Notes: generated by a model from the sequence alone, not told the origin. 64,000 bases of DNA from Cricetomys ansorgei (GCA_026225945.1 JAMJFZ010002307.1:4233001-4297000), one strand, 5' to 3'; counted from the first letter of the stretch, positions 24,894 through 38,508 are shown. Made by a program: numbers and translations.

Positions 24894-25473
24894 CAGTTGC
24901 TAAAACGTGAGTACTAAAGGGCAGAACAGAGCTTGAAAGCTTAGTGCAAGAAAACGCCAGCCATGCTCAGTATGAAACTCAACTCTGTCGTTAAAAGTAA
25001 ACCTCGGTTTTGAGAAATAAATATTGCATATTAAGCCACTACATTCTTTCACACCACAAACAGTGGAGTGGTACTTACAGAGCTGTGGTGGACTTCCCTT
25101 TATTGAATTCACACTTGAGAAAACAGGTGCATTGTAAATATTGGGATTTTGCCATTTTGTGTTTTATGTTTCTAATCATGATTTTTCGAGGAGAGCCCTT
25201 ACTGTCCTCTGGAAAGCTTAATCAACATGGAGGGCATTTGACTATCCTCGTGACTGGAGGTCACTTCCCAGCATTACTGTAAGAACCACCTGTTGGGACA
25301 TACTGAGACCATGGCTTGTTTTTAACTCATAGCAAAGTGTTCCTTCCAGTTTATATGTAAAAGGGATAATTTGATTGTATATGCTCACAGGAATTTTTTT
25401 TAAAAACCATCCATTGCAAATTCCATAGTGCAAAATCATATAATTAAATTAAAGTCTGATGCTAATGAGAACT

Positions 25474-25500
25474 GTAAAAAAAAAAAAAAACAAAAAAAAC
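25474..25500 (+). repeat. A-rich run
   Basis: Fifteen or more consecutive A with one C before a second A run. Confidence 0.9.
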
Positions 25501-26221
25501 CTAGCCTTTTAATCCCATAGTTAATAGTCATGCAAACATGTTATTCTGGAACTTCAGTTTATTCTTTTAAGCTTTTACTCTAGTGGTGCTTAAAGTGGTC
25601 CCTGTAATATTGAATTCTTTTGTAGAGGGAATAAGGGTGTGTGTCTGTGTGTCTGTGTGTGAGTATGTGTATGCACTTGATACAGCAGACTATAAGGTCC
25701 AGTAGTTTGGATATAGCTTTATAGTGGGTAAGTCTGGTGTCTCCCTAAGCTTTGGTTTTTTAAACAGCAAGACAGTTATATATTGATCTTTAACTACTGT
25801 GAGAAGTTCATTATGCCACACAGACAGTGCTTGGTTTGTTGCTCAGCAGTTAGCTTTCAAAACGAGTACTTTCTCATCTTGTCATTGTGCATAAGGAATG
25901 TTAGGAATAAGCAGAAAACTACTCAAGACATCACTCTTTCCCATCATATGTTTTAAAATCTCAGATTGGTCTATTCCTGTTGTCTTTTTGTGTCTTCCTT
26001 AGAACCCATAACATAGGTGTAGTCACATCCTCTCAGACTTCTGGTGGCTGTGGATTAAATGGGAGAAGCAAGGGAGAAGCAGCTAGCACAGTCCCTGGGA
26101 CAGAGGGCATTCTACGTATATTTGGATTTGAGGTGCACACCTCACCGAAAGAAGTTGGCATTCTTGGTCATCCCTAGATTTGACAACCCTGAGTTAAATA
26201 TATTTTTCATTTTTGCAAACA

Positions 26222-26392
26222 TGTCTCTCTCTGTGTCTCTGTCTCTCTGTCTCTATCTTTCTGCCTTTCTGTCTCTCTCTGTCTCTGTCTCTCTGTCTAT
26301 GTCTGTCTTTGTCTTTCTATGTCTGTCTCTGTCTTCCTGTCTCTGTCTCTCTGTCTCTCTGTCTCTTGGTCTCTCTCTCTCTCTCCTGTCAT
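26222..26392 (+). repeat. (TCTG/TCTC)n pyrimidine-rich microsatellite
   Basis: About 170 bp of TCTC and TCTG units with occasional TA. It yields spurious L/S/C-rich frames. Confidence 0.95.
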
Positions 26393-27629
26393 GTATGCTG
26401 AGTCAACCTGAACCAGCTTTCTCTGGGAGCTGGGAGCATCATATCTTAATGCTCATTAAAAAGGAGGCCAGGAATTTTGTGCTTCTGCAGGTTCCACAAA
26501 TCTGGCTGCTGTTTCTTTAACTCTGCAACTTATACAGAAGACTTCTATCCCTTTATGAGGTGGCAACAGTAGGTATTTTGTCTAGCTGCAAGGGAAAGGC
26601 ATTGCCATGGGCCTGGCAGACAATAGCTTTAAAAGTAAAAAGGTCTGTTTCTGGAGCAGGGAGGTTCAGGGGCCATTGTTAACCTACAATGGATTTCTAT
26701 CACCGCATTCCTGCTTTGCAAAGGTTTGTTAGCTTTTAATGACTGACAGAACTCTCCTCCAAATACCATATTGGCCATGCCCTGTTTACACGCTACTCAA
26801 GCAATTTTTTTTTGTCGAGCTCTGGATAAAGAAACAGTGGTGTTTGTTTGACCTACTCTGATAAGGTTTAAGAACTGATTTTCCCAGTGCTCACAGGGTA
26901 TGCAGGCACACTGAAGTTCCATGCAGAAGTATTTTCAACTTACTTTAAACACCGTGGTACAAGTGGAAATGCTGATTGCAACACCAATCTACACTCTGGC
27001 TGGCCACAGCCTTGCCATTGTCATTTCTGAAAGATGAGATAGAAAAACAGGGGGGGAGGTGTTTTAGGAAAATGTACTAGTAAGTTCCTTAGGGTTTTTC
27101 ATGACAATTGCACTTCATGACAAAGGGAAATCTATATTGCAGGCACATATCATGAATGGGACCTATTACGTAAACACATAAATGGACACTATGTAAAACA
27201 ATACCTGACACCTTTTGCCATTTAAACATCTTCCAATCATTTTTGACATTTAAAGAATATTCCATACTTACCCTCAGCTTCACTGAAAACCCCTACGACA
27301 GATGGTCCCTCTGTTAAGTTAACAAGTCTTCCCTTTCTGTTCTTCCTAGGAGGTAAATAATTGTCTGAACAAACAGAAACACACATAACCACCAATATGG
27401 AGAAGGCAGTGGATGTCTGAGCCCCAAGATAATAGGTGTGGTGCTGTTATTTAGATGAGGTGTAGGGATACACTTACCTTTCAGTAGTGTGAGCACTGTT
27501 TCCTGACTTAATGCAAAGCTAATTGTAGAACTGGAATGAGTGTCATCCAGCTAGACACTGACACCAACATACAACTCCATTGTTTGGAGCTGAGTCTCAT
27601 GTTCGCTGGTTTTATTGCAGTTATATTTA

Positions 27630-27725
27630 TTTGTAGTTAAGGTTCAGATCAACATGGGAGGGCAGAACCCAGGTGATCTGCAAAAACAAACTAGGCTCTT
27701 TAACTCATGACCTCGCTCTCTCCAA
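27630..27725 (-). mobile_element. Degenerate B2/B3-type SINE
   Basis: agaacccaggtgatctgcaa, then gctctttaactcatgacc, resemble the reversed B3 head. Heavily diverged. Confidence 0.45.
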
Positions 27726-28351
27726 TGCACCCGTCCTGTCCCAACATGGGGCATTTGAAAAAGGCATGATGCAAATCTGAAATAAGCCAATAATGTGTTT
27801 CCATTAGAGACGTTACTCACTTCGCCCGATTTTGCAATCTTTTAAAAGCTTCTTTTATGTCAACCTTTTTTGGTGTTTGTTTCATATTTTGTTTTCTTTT
27901 CTTCAGCGTTCACTGTGTACTCAGAGATCTTGCCACGGCATGGTTACCACCACACAATGTTACACATATTATAAAGTGCATGGGATTGTAAACACACAGA
28001 GGGACATAATTACATGTAGCAGATTTAAGGGCTAATTCTTTGCCTTTTTTTTTCACTTTGCATTTTATCAACATAATTATTTTCTGACTGCAGACTAATA
28101 CTCTGAAACTGACAAGCATCCATTATAGCAAGAATTTGTTCACCAAATTGTAAAACAATGAGCTATGGGGTTTACATGGGCCCATTGTCACAAAGAATTA
28201 GTGTGGCTTTGTTCTGTGAGGGTAAAAAGCTAATGATTTTGAAACAGCAGGTGACCAAACACACTTTTTTTCCCTCCCCTGTTATCAGTTTGCTGATGAA
28301 GTCATTATGAACTGGGGCCAGGAACGGGATGGCCTTATCCTTAGCAGATAG

Positions 28352-28567
<216 letters not shown>

Positions 28568-28772
28568 TAGTGGTTATGGACTCTTGCTGGCCCAGTCCCC
28601 TGCTGCTCCACTGCATGCTCCGGGACCGGCCTTGGTTCTAACTAGAAATAGATCTTGTCTTGGTCTGTGTGTTCCCCTTGTACTGTTTAGGATCAGGATG
28701 AGTTTTTGTTTGTTTTCTTGTCTTAACAGCACAAACCTACGCTATCTGTGGCATGCTCTGCTTCCCCTCCTC

Positions 28773-29240
28773 TTTTTTTTTTTTTTTTGACTTAAATGAT
28801 TTACTTCAAAGGTAAGCATATATAAACAGCATGCCAAAGGTTAGAAACAGCATCTCGTAATTATGATTCACATCCTATATCCGAAGTATGAGAACTTATA
28901 ACGGGCAGCTGGAGCCCGCAAGGATAAGCAAGTCAGACGTAGTACAAGGATGTTTCAAGTCGGTGTCAGCGATGTTTCTGCTCTGAGCATATTTGAATCA
29001 GCAATTACAACTAATAAAAGCTCTCTGTGGACTTCAGAAGACACTGAATATTCATATCTTAACAAACTTCCAGTAACAAGGAAGGGGATTTAATTTTCTC
29101 ATGCAGAAATAGAAGCTGATGAACCTTTCGATTGGTTTTAAACGCCACTTCTAGGAGCACAGTGGGCAGTGCCCAGCTCCCTGTTGCTGCCATAAGGATA
29201 CTTGTGATTCTAAATCCCAAAGCAGTATTAATTCAGAGAA
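28773..29240 (-). other. Poly-T-led segment, possible retrocopy
   Basis: A run of about 16 T (28773-28788) is followed by non-repetitive DNA with more CpG than the nearby intron. In reverse orientation it looks like sequence ending in a poly-A tail with an AGTAAA-like signal upstream. No protein homology or target duplication was recognised, so a retrocopied 3' UTR is only one possibility. Confidence 0.25.
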
Positions 29241-30734
29241 CGTCAAAATCTCAGTCCTCAGCAACATCATATTTGCTTATGAATGGTGGTGTGTATTTTT
29301 AACAGGTCCTAACCATGCATTTCAAACATCTCCAGATTAATAATAGTGTATATGTAGACACGTGTCTGAGTAATGTGATAGGTGAATCAAAGTGACAGTC
29401 TCTCCCTTGAGGTTCAGTCCCATCCAAGTATCCTAGAGAGAAACAGGCTTTTTAAGTATTTCTCCTACAGACCATTTATATCTGGCCGTTTGGAAAGATC
29501 CAGAAAAAAAAAATTTGACTGATAATTCCACTTGTTGTCGGTTATTTGAAGTTGCATGCGTGCCTACTTCGGAGGGCTGTAGACGGTTAGTGAGGATGGG
29601 TGAGCAGCGCTCATCAACAGGTCCGATGATCAATGTCTATCTCGGGAGAAAATTTAAATGAGTAATTAGCATGCCTCAGTGCTTGGCAGAACTTAAGGAG
29701 AACACAAACAGAAGCTTCACTCTCTGGGACATCAAGTCCTTCCCCTTTCTGATGGATTTTTTTTGACCCCTGATCCGAGGCGAAGGATGTATAGTCCCTG
29801 CCGTGTTTTCCTCCACTGACCTCAGCCATCACGAAGAGTGGAGCAGAGAGGACTGCCTGTGTGTTCCAAGCCTTGTGACCCTGTCACTCCCTCTTCTTCC
29901 TTCACAAGTCAGACATGGAAGCCACAAGGCAGCAGTGACAGCCCTAGAGGATAGCAGCTCTGTGCTGTCCTTGGAGGCTAGCCTGGGGGCTACTTTAGGA
30001 CACTCCAGCACAATCACAAAAAGAAATTTCCCTCTTTAATTTTGAGTTTCTCAAGCTTCACATACAGAGCCCAAGTTCAGTTATTGTCCTCTGGTTCTGT
30101 TCAAAAGAGCTGCTTCCAGAAGCATTTTGAAAGCAACTGTAAGTCTTTCTTTTGCTGGGGGCAGGGGAGTGGGGTGGGGAGAGCATGGTTATTAGGTGTT
30201 CAGCTCAGGTTTCCCAGGGAAGTGGAGGAAACATCACTGGGTTACTTTGCCTGCTGACTATGTGTGACAGTTGCAATTACGAGTCATTGTTCATAGGTGC
30301 AGAGGGTACAATAGAAGATTGCCTCTGGGGGTAAATGTATTTGGGGGGTCAGGCGCAACGATTATGCAGTGCCCAGGAATGTGGTTTCTTGCCACCTCTA
30401 AAGAAGTCAAAGAACAATGCCTGCCTTGTTTCCACAGCTGTTTTATCCCGGGCAGTGGAAGGTGTGAGGCTCACATATTTGTCTACTGTTTCTGGCTGGG
30501 GGAGGGAAGGGTTGGTCTTTGTGTGTTTTTTCAAAATGTGAAAGTATGAATGTGCTGAATGATTGGGTGGTTTGTCAATGATAATTTCAAATAATAGAAT
30601 AGAAGTTCCCCATCTGTCAGGGTGATGGTGACCAGCTTCAGAGCATTTACTGATCTTCTTAAAGTAGAAAGTGCCCCCTCTGCTTATCTTGGCCAGTTTT
30701 ATTTAAACTTTTATTGAATCAGGGAAATGAAAGT

Positions 30735-30845
30735 AATCAGAGAGACCAAAGGGGGATGAGTGGAGAAGGAGGAAGAGAAATGAGAGAGGAAGAGGGAGAA
30801 GAGAGAGAGAATGAAGAGAGAAGGGGGAGGAATGGAGAGAACCCC
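30735..30845 (+). repeat. GA-rich tract
   Basis: About 110 bp of GGAA, GAGA and GGGA units on the + strand. Confidence 0.85.
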
Positions 30846-31185
30846 TTCTTGCAGATTTAACCCTGTAGCCTAGCCAGTCTACTCCATTCTTCAGAACTAG
30901 CTCTAAGGTGCTAAGCAATGAATCACTTTTGAGGTATTTGAGCAAATTAGTACAGTGACAGCTTGGAAAAGTTACAGAAGTATTTCTTACTATTAATATC
31001 CAGAAAGAGTAAGGGGCAAACTTTCCTTCAAGTAGGACGAGAAAGTAGAGTTTGATTTGATAACCTGGCCGTCCATAAGTAATTGAATTTAAATTCTATC
31101 TCAGGTCTTTTTTTTTTTTTTCCTTGAGAAATAATGTTACTAGAGGTCACTGGCCTCTGAGAGAACAAAGTTACTTGTATCATTT

Positions 31186-31374
31186 TCACATTTATTTACT
31201 GTGTACGCGTGACTTGCAGACATGCTCTCGTACATCTGCACAAGTGCTGGTGTGAGGTCAGGGGGTAAATTCACAGAAGTCAGTTCTCTCCTTCCACCAG
31301 GTCAGCTCTCGGGCTACATCTCAGATGTGGTGGCAAATGCCTTTACCCCCAGAGCCATGTTGCTGGCCCCTGAA
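31186..31374 (-). mobile_element. B2-superfamily SINE
   Basis: The + strand has tttatttactgtgtacgcgt, then gtcagttctctccttccacc, then gccatgttgctggcccc, the reversed order of this tRNA-derived SINE. Confidence 0.7.
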
Positions 31375-31489
31375 GCTCCTTTTCTCAAACGTTAGAGTGT
31401 TTTGCCTAGTGTTATACCATTTTATACTCTGGCACCCGAGAGACTGGTTTGAAAGCCTTAGTAGAAAAAACCCTCTCACGCACACGTGT

Positions 31490-31860
31490 AAGGCACACAG
31501 GACGTAGTTTTGCGGAAACGTCGGTCTGCAAAGCTCTGCCAACAGCAGCAGGGCAGTGCTATACTCCCAAGGAGCTGCCTGAGGAAACGGTTCCTTCCCT
31601 TCTCGTCAGACATCACTGGGCAGCTTGCAGAGACCTCCTGTGTCATCTGTAGCGGGAGCTTTGAGTAGCGGTGGTGAGCAAGGTGACAGATGCCTTTTGT
31701 AGCCTGGTGGTGACTGGGGATGGAGACGTGGTGAGCATGGTCCAGCTGGCTACGCTGGTGCCCACAGCCTTTCAGCTCGCCTGGAATTCCACCACACTGA
31801 AGGTCGCTGAGTTGGCCCTTCACCCGAGGACAGTGTCTGGGGATCCATTGTGGTTCTGAC
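31490..31860. other. CpG-enriched unique segment, origin unknown
   Basis: Higher GC and CpG than the flanking intron. Overlapping open frames exist on both strands (63 aa at 31671 on +, 115 aa at 31476 on -), but neither matches a protein I recognise. A decayed retrocopy or a small CpG-rich regulatory patch are both possible. Confidence 0.25.
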
Positions 31861-32536
31861 TAGTCTAAACAGAGCGTTCATTTTTTCAGCTGCAAACATC
31901 GCATATTACTTGCGGTGTGCACTTGTAGAATATAATGCCCGTGTCTGTGTGTAGAAATCTCTCATTTATTTCTCCCACCGCTGTAATAAAAGTGGGACAT
32001 TGATTGGAAGGTTCACCAGCCAGGCTCCTCGGAAGAGTCCAGGACAATTCCACTACCAGGTTTGTTTGAATAGATCACTCTTACTCAGAACTCAGAGGTT
32101 AAGTGTATTAGTTAAGTATCACAAAATGGAATATGTGTAATGTAAAGGGAACTGCCCATCTTCTGCTTGATAATACAAAAATATAACTATGTCTAACTAT
32201 TTCAAGTCTGTAATTGTGCTCATTCTAGATGATGGCACATGCAGGCAAACACTGGACAGACAGCTCTGGATTCATGTCAGTCATCCTTCAGGTGATATAA
32301 TTGCCCTTGAGCTCAGGCATTAGGCGCAAGCTGTGTGGAGCCAGTGCCTGGATTAAGATAATCTCTCAGGTGATGTGCATTTTTAAAATAGACAGGCTCA
32401 TTGAGTCTGTGCTTTGAAAGAGATAATTATTCAGTTTAAGCAGCATTAAATAACTTGAAAATAAGCAGGCTCAGGACAGAAATCAGATACAAATTTGTTG
32501 TATTTGTTGTTGTTTATGCTTTTGTCAAGGAAGAGA

Positions 32537-32770
32537 CATAATTCCTGGTGAGATAGCTTGCTCAGTAGGTAAAGTGCTTGCCTTACAGGCCTGAAGACAC
32601 GAGTTCAAGTCCCAGACCCATGGCTAAATGCTAAGCTGGGTCTGGCATCTCCACTGCAAACCTAGCACAGGGGAGATAGACAGTGGGAAACTTGGCATCT
32701 CAGGCCAGCTAGCAAACACTGCTTGGCTGCTCCTGGGCCATTAAAAGACCCTGTCTCAAAGACACAGTTG
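32537..32770 (+). mobile_element. B4-type SINE (tRNA-like head, B1-like tail)
   Basis: The head gtgagatagcttgctcagta ggtaaagtgcttgcc is tRNA-like. It continues with tggcatctcaggccagctag and ends with agaccctgtctcaaagac. Confidence 0.7.
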
Positions 32771-33612
32771 GACTGTATCTGAGAAATGACCCAACTCATT
32801 TAGACTCATTTTGTAAATTTAAAACATGTAAAAAAAAAAAAACCTCAATATTTTTATCTATTCGTGCTTGTATCACTTGGAAAGATGTCTTAAGCATATT
32901 CTTTTAAAACACTATAGTTGCTTGAGAATCAGGAGCGTTTCCGCGAGTAGTCTGTGAGGGTTACCTTTTCATGTTGATCTGAAATAGTTTTAGGGAAATA
33001 TGAAAACATGACCTGGATCACTGGATAGTTCAGTCCAACCCAAGGCTCTTCTAACTTCATAGTAATCTTAATGAGGAGGTGTGTTGTCTCCACAGCAGCG
33101 AGCAGTCATGTGACCCATTTCTTCCCAAATACCCAGGGGAAATCAGGTTACATCTTGTTATTTCCTCATCTGCTCTTTTAGGAGAAGTCACAGTTAAGTA
33201 TTTATTGCCTACCACTCCATAAACAATGTCCTTACAAAATTATTGTGGTAGTCATCTCATCTTATCCCATTTCACAGATTTGTAATAAATGATAATAACC
33301 AGAGAATAATTATCCTTAACCATTTACTGTGGTTGTGGTATACATACAGCCTGTGCCTTCTGCATGATGCACAGTGGTCTTTCTTTCATAACATTAGGCC
33401 AGACAATCTCTAAAAGCCTTTAAATCTTGAGACCATTTCCAGACAGACCCAACCTGAAGATCCCCATGAAAGTCCAGCCAGAGCAGTCAGCGCCTAGCTC
33501 TCAGAATATCACAGTTATGTCCTGAGTCCGCTCACATGCTGATCTTCCTAATTTAATATCAATCCAAATCTTTGATCCCAGGGCATATTCAAGAAGTAAA
33601 CAACAAATAAAC

Positions 33613-33785
33613 AATACCGTGCTGGCTCAGTGGTTAATACCATGGATGTTCTTGTAGAGAACCAGGGTGTGGCTCATAGCACCTATGACTCCAATTCCAA
33701 GGAATCCAGTGCACTCTTCTGGCCTCTGCCAGCACCAGACACACAAGTGGTACACAAACATACATGGAGACAAAAATAACCCGTG
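33613..33785 (+). mobile_element. B3-type SINE
   Basis: gctggctcagtggttaatac is the head, gtgcactcttctggcctctg the conserved box, and an ACA-rich stretch the tail. Confidence 0.75.
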
Positions 33786-34893
33786 CACAGACAATAAAAG
33801 GGAAAGAATGAATACATTAGTTGAAAATTTCCTATTAGAGATGACAGCTGTGAGGAAAGCAAGTCACATGTGACTCGAGAAAAGTGAGGACGGGGTGGTT
33901 ATTGCTGTTGTAAGTTGTGTGACATGCTTCGGTGTCCCCTTCCAGGTAGAGCCTGGAGTTTGGCTTTTACTGGGGAAAGCAATGGGCTCTGATAGGAGGG
34001 ATAGAGAACTATTGCCCAGAGGGTGCAGGAGAGAGTCAAGTCAGGGATCAAGTAGTGGTAGAGACGACTATTCATGAGAAGATGCTCTGTTCCAGGCTTC
34101 ACGGGATTTCCCTTGAGTTTGACAAAGGGTGAAGGGCAGCACCAGGCTTCACGCTAGGCTAGAACTGGAGTTGGTGATCCGTCCTCGGGGCCTCTTCTCC
34201 TTATACTAAGAAGTACTCTGACCCACATGGCCTTAGTGGAACTTGTCCTGTTTTGGTTATTAGGCAACTGGACAGAATGACAGAGGATGCTTTGACCTTT
34301 GGTGACCTTTCCTTCCAAGAATGCTGAAGCTGCACTACCATAGACACAAACGTACCCATGCCGAGAGTTGGGACCTCAGAGTCAGTGGCTGTCCAGGAAA
34401 CAGCGGATGAGCTCCATGGCTCTGAATCAGAGGAGACCGATAGCTGCACACAGTGTGGCTCCTTAGAGTGATACGCTCTGTTTGTCTCTAGAACTCTGGG
34501 CTTAGATGAATAGACACTGGCTGCTGAATGTTTTTCTTCAGGTGAGGGCAACCTCTGGCATTGTCCCAGGATCTAGGTAATATTTTTTCCTGTTGTTCAG
34601 TTTTTTAAAGCCTGGGTGTCCCAGTCTTTGCCAGTCCCTCCTCATTCACAGGCCACCACGAGAACCTCCTTTTGCACTGGACAGTCATTATGGAGAATGA
34701 GGGGTTTGGGATGTGCAGCCACCAAGTGTTGTGTCAGTTCAGGATTTTTGTAGAAAGAGGTCCCTGCAAAAATTCTACCCTGTTGACTAAACTCTCAGAA
34801 AACCCAAACTTGAATTCTAAGCAATACCAATGAAATAAAAGGCCCTGGTCTCTGTCTTAGTTACTCAGAGTGGCTGGACATGAGAATAGTCAA

Positions 34894-34917
34894 AAGCAGC
34901 GGTGGGTGGGGGGGGGG
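34894..34917 (+). repeat. G-run, possible quadruplex former
   Basis: A run of ten or more G sits within gtgggtggggggggggttg. This is a simple local sequence feature. Confidence 0.6.
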
Positions 34918-36187
34918 TTGCTATTCTTTATGCCCTTCATTATACAAGGTTCAAGGGGCTGTTGTCTTCCAGGCATATACCATTTTCTTTGCCTGCAGTG
35001 GGGAAGAGCTGGGTTGTAGTGAGGAACTTGGTGTACGGGGAACTCAGTGGTGACCTGAGTCACAGGGAGCAGCTGTGGGTTCGTTCTTTGTGGGACTGGA
35101 AAGGCAGTGAGTGGCTAGGGTGTGGATTCTTGCAGGAGCATGACTATGCATGCCCAAGGCCTCAGATTCCATCTTTAGCACTGCAGAGAAGGAAGGCACA
35201 CTGGAGGAGGCTCAAGGTTCACAGAATTAGAATCAAACATAAAAACCACACATTTTATTTTGAATGTGAAATATATCTTATTCCTACATAGCTTAGTGAA
35301 GGTTCAAGAAGTTTGCTACTCTTTCATGTCTGGAAAGTCCAAATGGCTTTTTTGGACACATCACCAAATGCTGTGCTTCTCCATACCCCAGTGTTTATCA
35401 GCTTGTGCTGATGAACTTGTGCCTTTCTGGCTCCTAAATTATAAGGATGCCTATTTAGATGAGATATATTTTCTGAAAATATAAGCAACTGCAGAAATTC
35501 ACCAAATGAAGAAAAGATTAAGATGATGTATAATCTCATCACCTAGAATAGTTACTACAGATATGCAGGTATGTTAACTTTCAGACTTTTCCCCTATATT
35601 GTAGATATATATATATATGCATGCATCAAGGTGAGTGTTAATACCCAACCGTTTGCTCGAACGTCTATCGTGAAGAAATCCTCTGTCGTCTTTCTTCCAA
35701 ATAGCTTTTTTAATAACTGCAGAATACTCCAGAGTATAGATATCTCATTGCTATTTAATTATTCTGACCTGTTATTTAGATAATTACAGTTTTCACATTT
35801 AAAATAAGTATTTATTTGTAGCTGTATTTCTTATTGCATCTTTGCACGTATTTCTGCAAGTGGGCTCTCTTAGAAGTAAAGAGCATCCCCAGATACGATG
35901 TTGACTACTAACAGAAGGATTTGTGCCTTGGACTATGCTCACAATTTGGGGCTTTACTAACAATGTAGCATCTTCATGTCCAGGGACTATTTCTGGGAAG
36001 GAAAGCTTTCTGATTATGGTTACACTATTTAGTACTGAGCTAGCATAATCGCACAACTCATCTTCCTTAGTTAGATGTCTTCAGTTGTGATGGAATACAA
36101 ATTTCCGAGATATGTTTATTGTCATGATATTTTAACCAACTGCCCTAAACAATGCTAAGTGTTCATAATTAGAAGTATCATAGATAG

Positions 36188-36400
36188 CCGCTGGCAAAAT
36201 GACCCAGTTGGTGAAGTGCTGACCCCACAAGTTTGAAGGTCTGAGTGGGGGTGCTCAGCACCCACAGAAAATCCCAGGTGTGACAAGATGAACTGGTAAG
36301 TCCCACCCTGGGGCAGTGGAGACAGCAGGGTCTGGGACACTCTGCTAGCCAGCCCAGCTGAGTTGCAAAGGTCTAGTTTCAGTTATCAATGCAGTGGAAT
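36188..36400 (+). mobile_element. B4-type SINE, diverged
   Basis: The tRNA-like head (tgacccagttggtgaagtgc), the central ggtgctcagcacccacag and the tail-side gctagccagcccagctgag occur in B4 order. A CA array follows close behind. Confidence 0.55.
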
Positions 36401-36437
36401 GGTCTCCAACGTTAGCCTTTGGCTTTCACTTGCGTGC

Positions 36438-36440
36438 GCA

Positions 36441-36475
<35 letters not shown>
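36438..36475 (+). repeat. (CA)n microsatellite
   Basis: A CA run downstream of the B4-type SINE, with more interrupted CA sequence to about 36570. Confidence 0.95.
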
Positions 36476-37450
36476 GATCACACAAACACAGGTAGGCACG
36501 TGCAGAAACGTTCATGCACACACATGTAGACTGCCTGTGGCACACACAAACCTGGACATACACACATAGAAATAATAAATAAATGGTAATGAAATACCAC
36601 AAATAATGATTCTTACCTTACATCCACACCGAATCACTTTCTGTATGTGGGCTCCTTAGAAATATGTTAGAAACTGTATTTTTTAACTTTGCTTCTTTTC
36701 CAAGTGGGGAATCTCAAAATAAGCCATTTATTGTAGCTGCTCTTTATTTTTTCAAAAGTGCTTTTTTTCCATAAACTAGTAAGGAAATATGCTAACAAGG
36801 ATGACTGAGGCAGAATAAATCTTCTTAATTTAATTACGTATACAGGTGGCAAAGGGGTCATTAAAACAGTGCTTAGTGTCTTCGGTTTGACATGAAAAGT
36901 ATAATTAAAGAGTGTATCCTGCCCTGCTGTTAGCTAGCACCTCACTGTAGAGGTCTTGTTTCTCTGATGAGTTTAGAACAATTCAGCTAGCCTTGTTTCT
37001 GTCTCTGTGTACAGCACATGTTGCTGAACTGTCAAGTAGGTATGAAACCTGAATTAAGATGTGCAGGCATTGAATTAAGATGTGCAGGCATTTTTAAAAT
37101 ACCTGGACCATCCCTTTAAATGACCACCATGACTTGTCAGTTTCTAGATTCCTGTATAATTTTGGGTGTCTATAAGCTAATATTCACCTGCTAATCACAT
37201 TTAACTATTCAGGGGAAACCTGCTACATTCTCAGACTTGAATCTTTGCTTTTGCCACTATATTCTGTTTTGGAAATAGTTCCTGAAAATGAGAAGATTGT
37301 CTAAGACTTAGTAAGCTGTGTCATTGAAACCTCTCCTTGTTTTTTGGTGCTGGGGATACACCCAGGGCTTCAATCAGTGTCCCATGTGCTCTGTTAATGT
37401 TAGGAGCTGTTAACTCTGTAACTCCAGGAGTCAGGATGGTTCCCCTATAT

Positions 37451-37661
37451 TAGTGGTTCTCAACCTGTGGGTCAAGACCCCTTTGGGTGTTGAATGACCC
37501 TTTCACAGGAGTCACCTAAGACCATAGTTACATTAAAGTTCCTAACAGTGACAAAATTATAGTTAATGACACAGCAGTAAAAATAATGTTATAGCTGAGG
37601 TTGCTATAACATGAAGAACTGTATTAAAGGCTCGCAGCATTGGGAAAGTTGAGAACCACTG
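37451..37661 (+). mobile_element. URR1-like hAT transposon, complete with target duplication
   Basis: Perfect 13-bp terminal inverted repeats, AGTGGTTCTCAAC (37452-37464) and GTTGAGAACCACT (37648-37660), bound a 211-bp element with no coding capacity. The flanks ccctatat (37443-37450) and ccttatat (37662-37669) match at 7 of 8 positions, the 8-bp duplication expected of hAT insertions. URR1 assignment is from memory of the family sequence. Confidence 0.85.
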
Positions 37662-37721
37662 CCTTATATTAATATAGAATTTCTCGTGTTGAGCTCTCCT
37701 AGCTGATTTCTAAACAAAGGA

Positions 37722-37890
37722 GGGATGGGAGAGATGGTGCGGTGGTTAGGAAGGCTTCTGCTCTTCCAGAAATCGTTCAGTTCCTATCACCTTCATCATC
37801 AGCTCACCACCTCCTGGAACTCCATGGGACCCAGAACTCTCTTGATCCCTGGGATACCTGCTCACAAGTGCATGTCTCCTCACGCACATC
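37722..37890 (+). mobile_element. B3-type SINE, diverged
   Basis: gggagagatggtgcggtggt is the head and cttctgctcttccagaaatc the conserved box. The tail is lost. Confidence 0.55.
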
Positions 37891-38169
37891 TTTTTGGAAA
37901 ATGAAAGGCAGATCCTGTCTTTGGCAATGCTTTTGTCTCGTCATAATTCAGCTATTAATTTTCCTTGTTTTGTCTTGCCTGTTTGATTAAAACAAAACCT
38001 AAAGATCAAGAACTCTAGCCTAGGTATCTTTCTACCTCCTCCAAGCCCGTGATAGAATCTCAGAATCCACAATGCCCACGAGCACTTAATAATTTACTTG
38101 TCAAAGATACAAAAGCTATAGCTTATTTATTGTAAAAATATCGGGATGTTTGCTCGTTCTGGCATTCAC

Positions 38170-38508
38170 TATGTTTGTGTGTGCATATGTGTGTGTGTGT
38201 GCACACATTCATGTGAGTTAGCACACGTACACAGGTGCGCTCATGCTTGTGGAGACCATACATTGACACCTATGTCTTTCTCACTCCTCCTCCTCTTCCT
38301 CACTTTTACAACATAGTCTCTCCCTGAATCTGGAGCTTACTGGTTGTTTATATTTGTTGGTCAGACAGACCCGAGGATCCTGCCTCCACCCTCACAGTGA
38401 GTGTTGGTCCCTGGGCTGATGTTTTGGGTAGGAGCCAAGCATCAAACTCAGTTATTTGGCCTTGCAGAGTAAGTGCTTCATTGACTGAGCCATCTCCTCA
38501 GTCTGGTT
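38170..38508 (-). mobile_element. B4-type SINE, antisense, near the exon B acceptor
   Basis: Starts with a TG-rich tail complement, contains acatagtctctccctgaatc and ctggagcttactgg, and ends gactgagccatctcctcagt, the reversed tRNA-like head. Its end lies 196 bp upstream of the first base of exon B. Confidence 0.7.

Noticed and set aside
34201..34551. 116-aa minus-strand open frame
   Set aside because: No recognisable domain, no splice or promoter context; length is within chance for a window this size.
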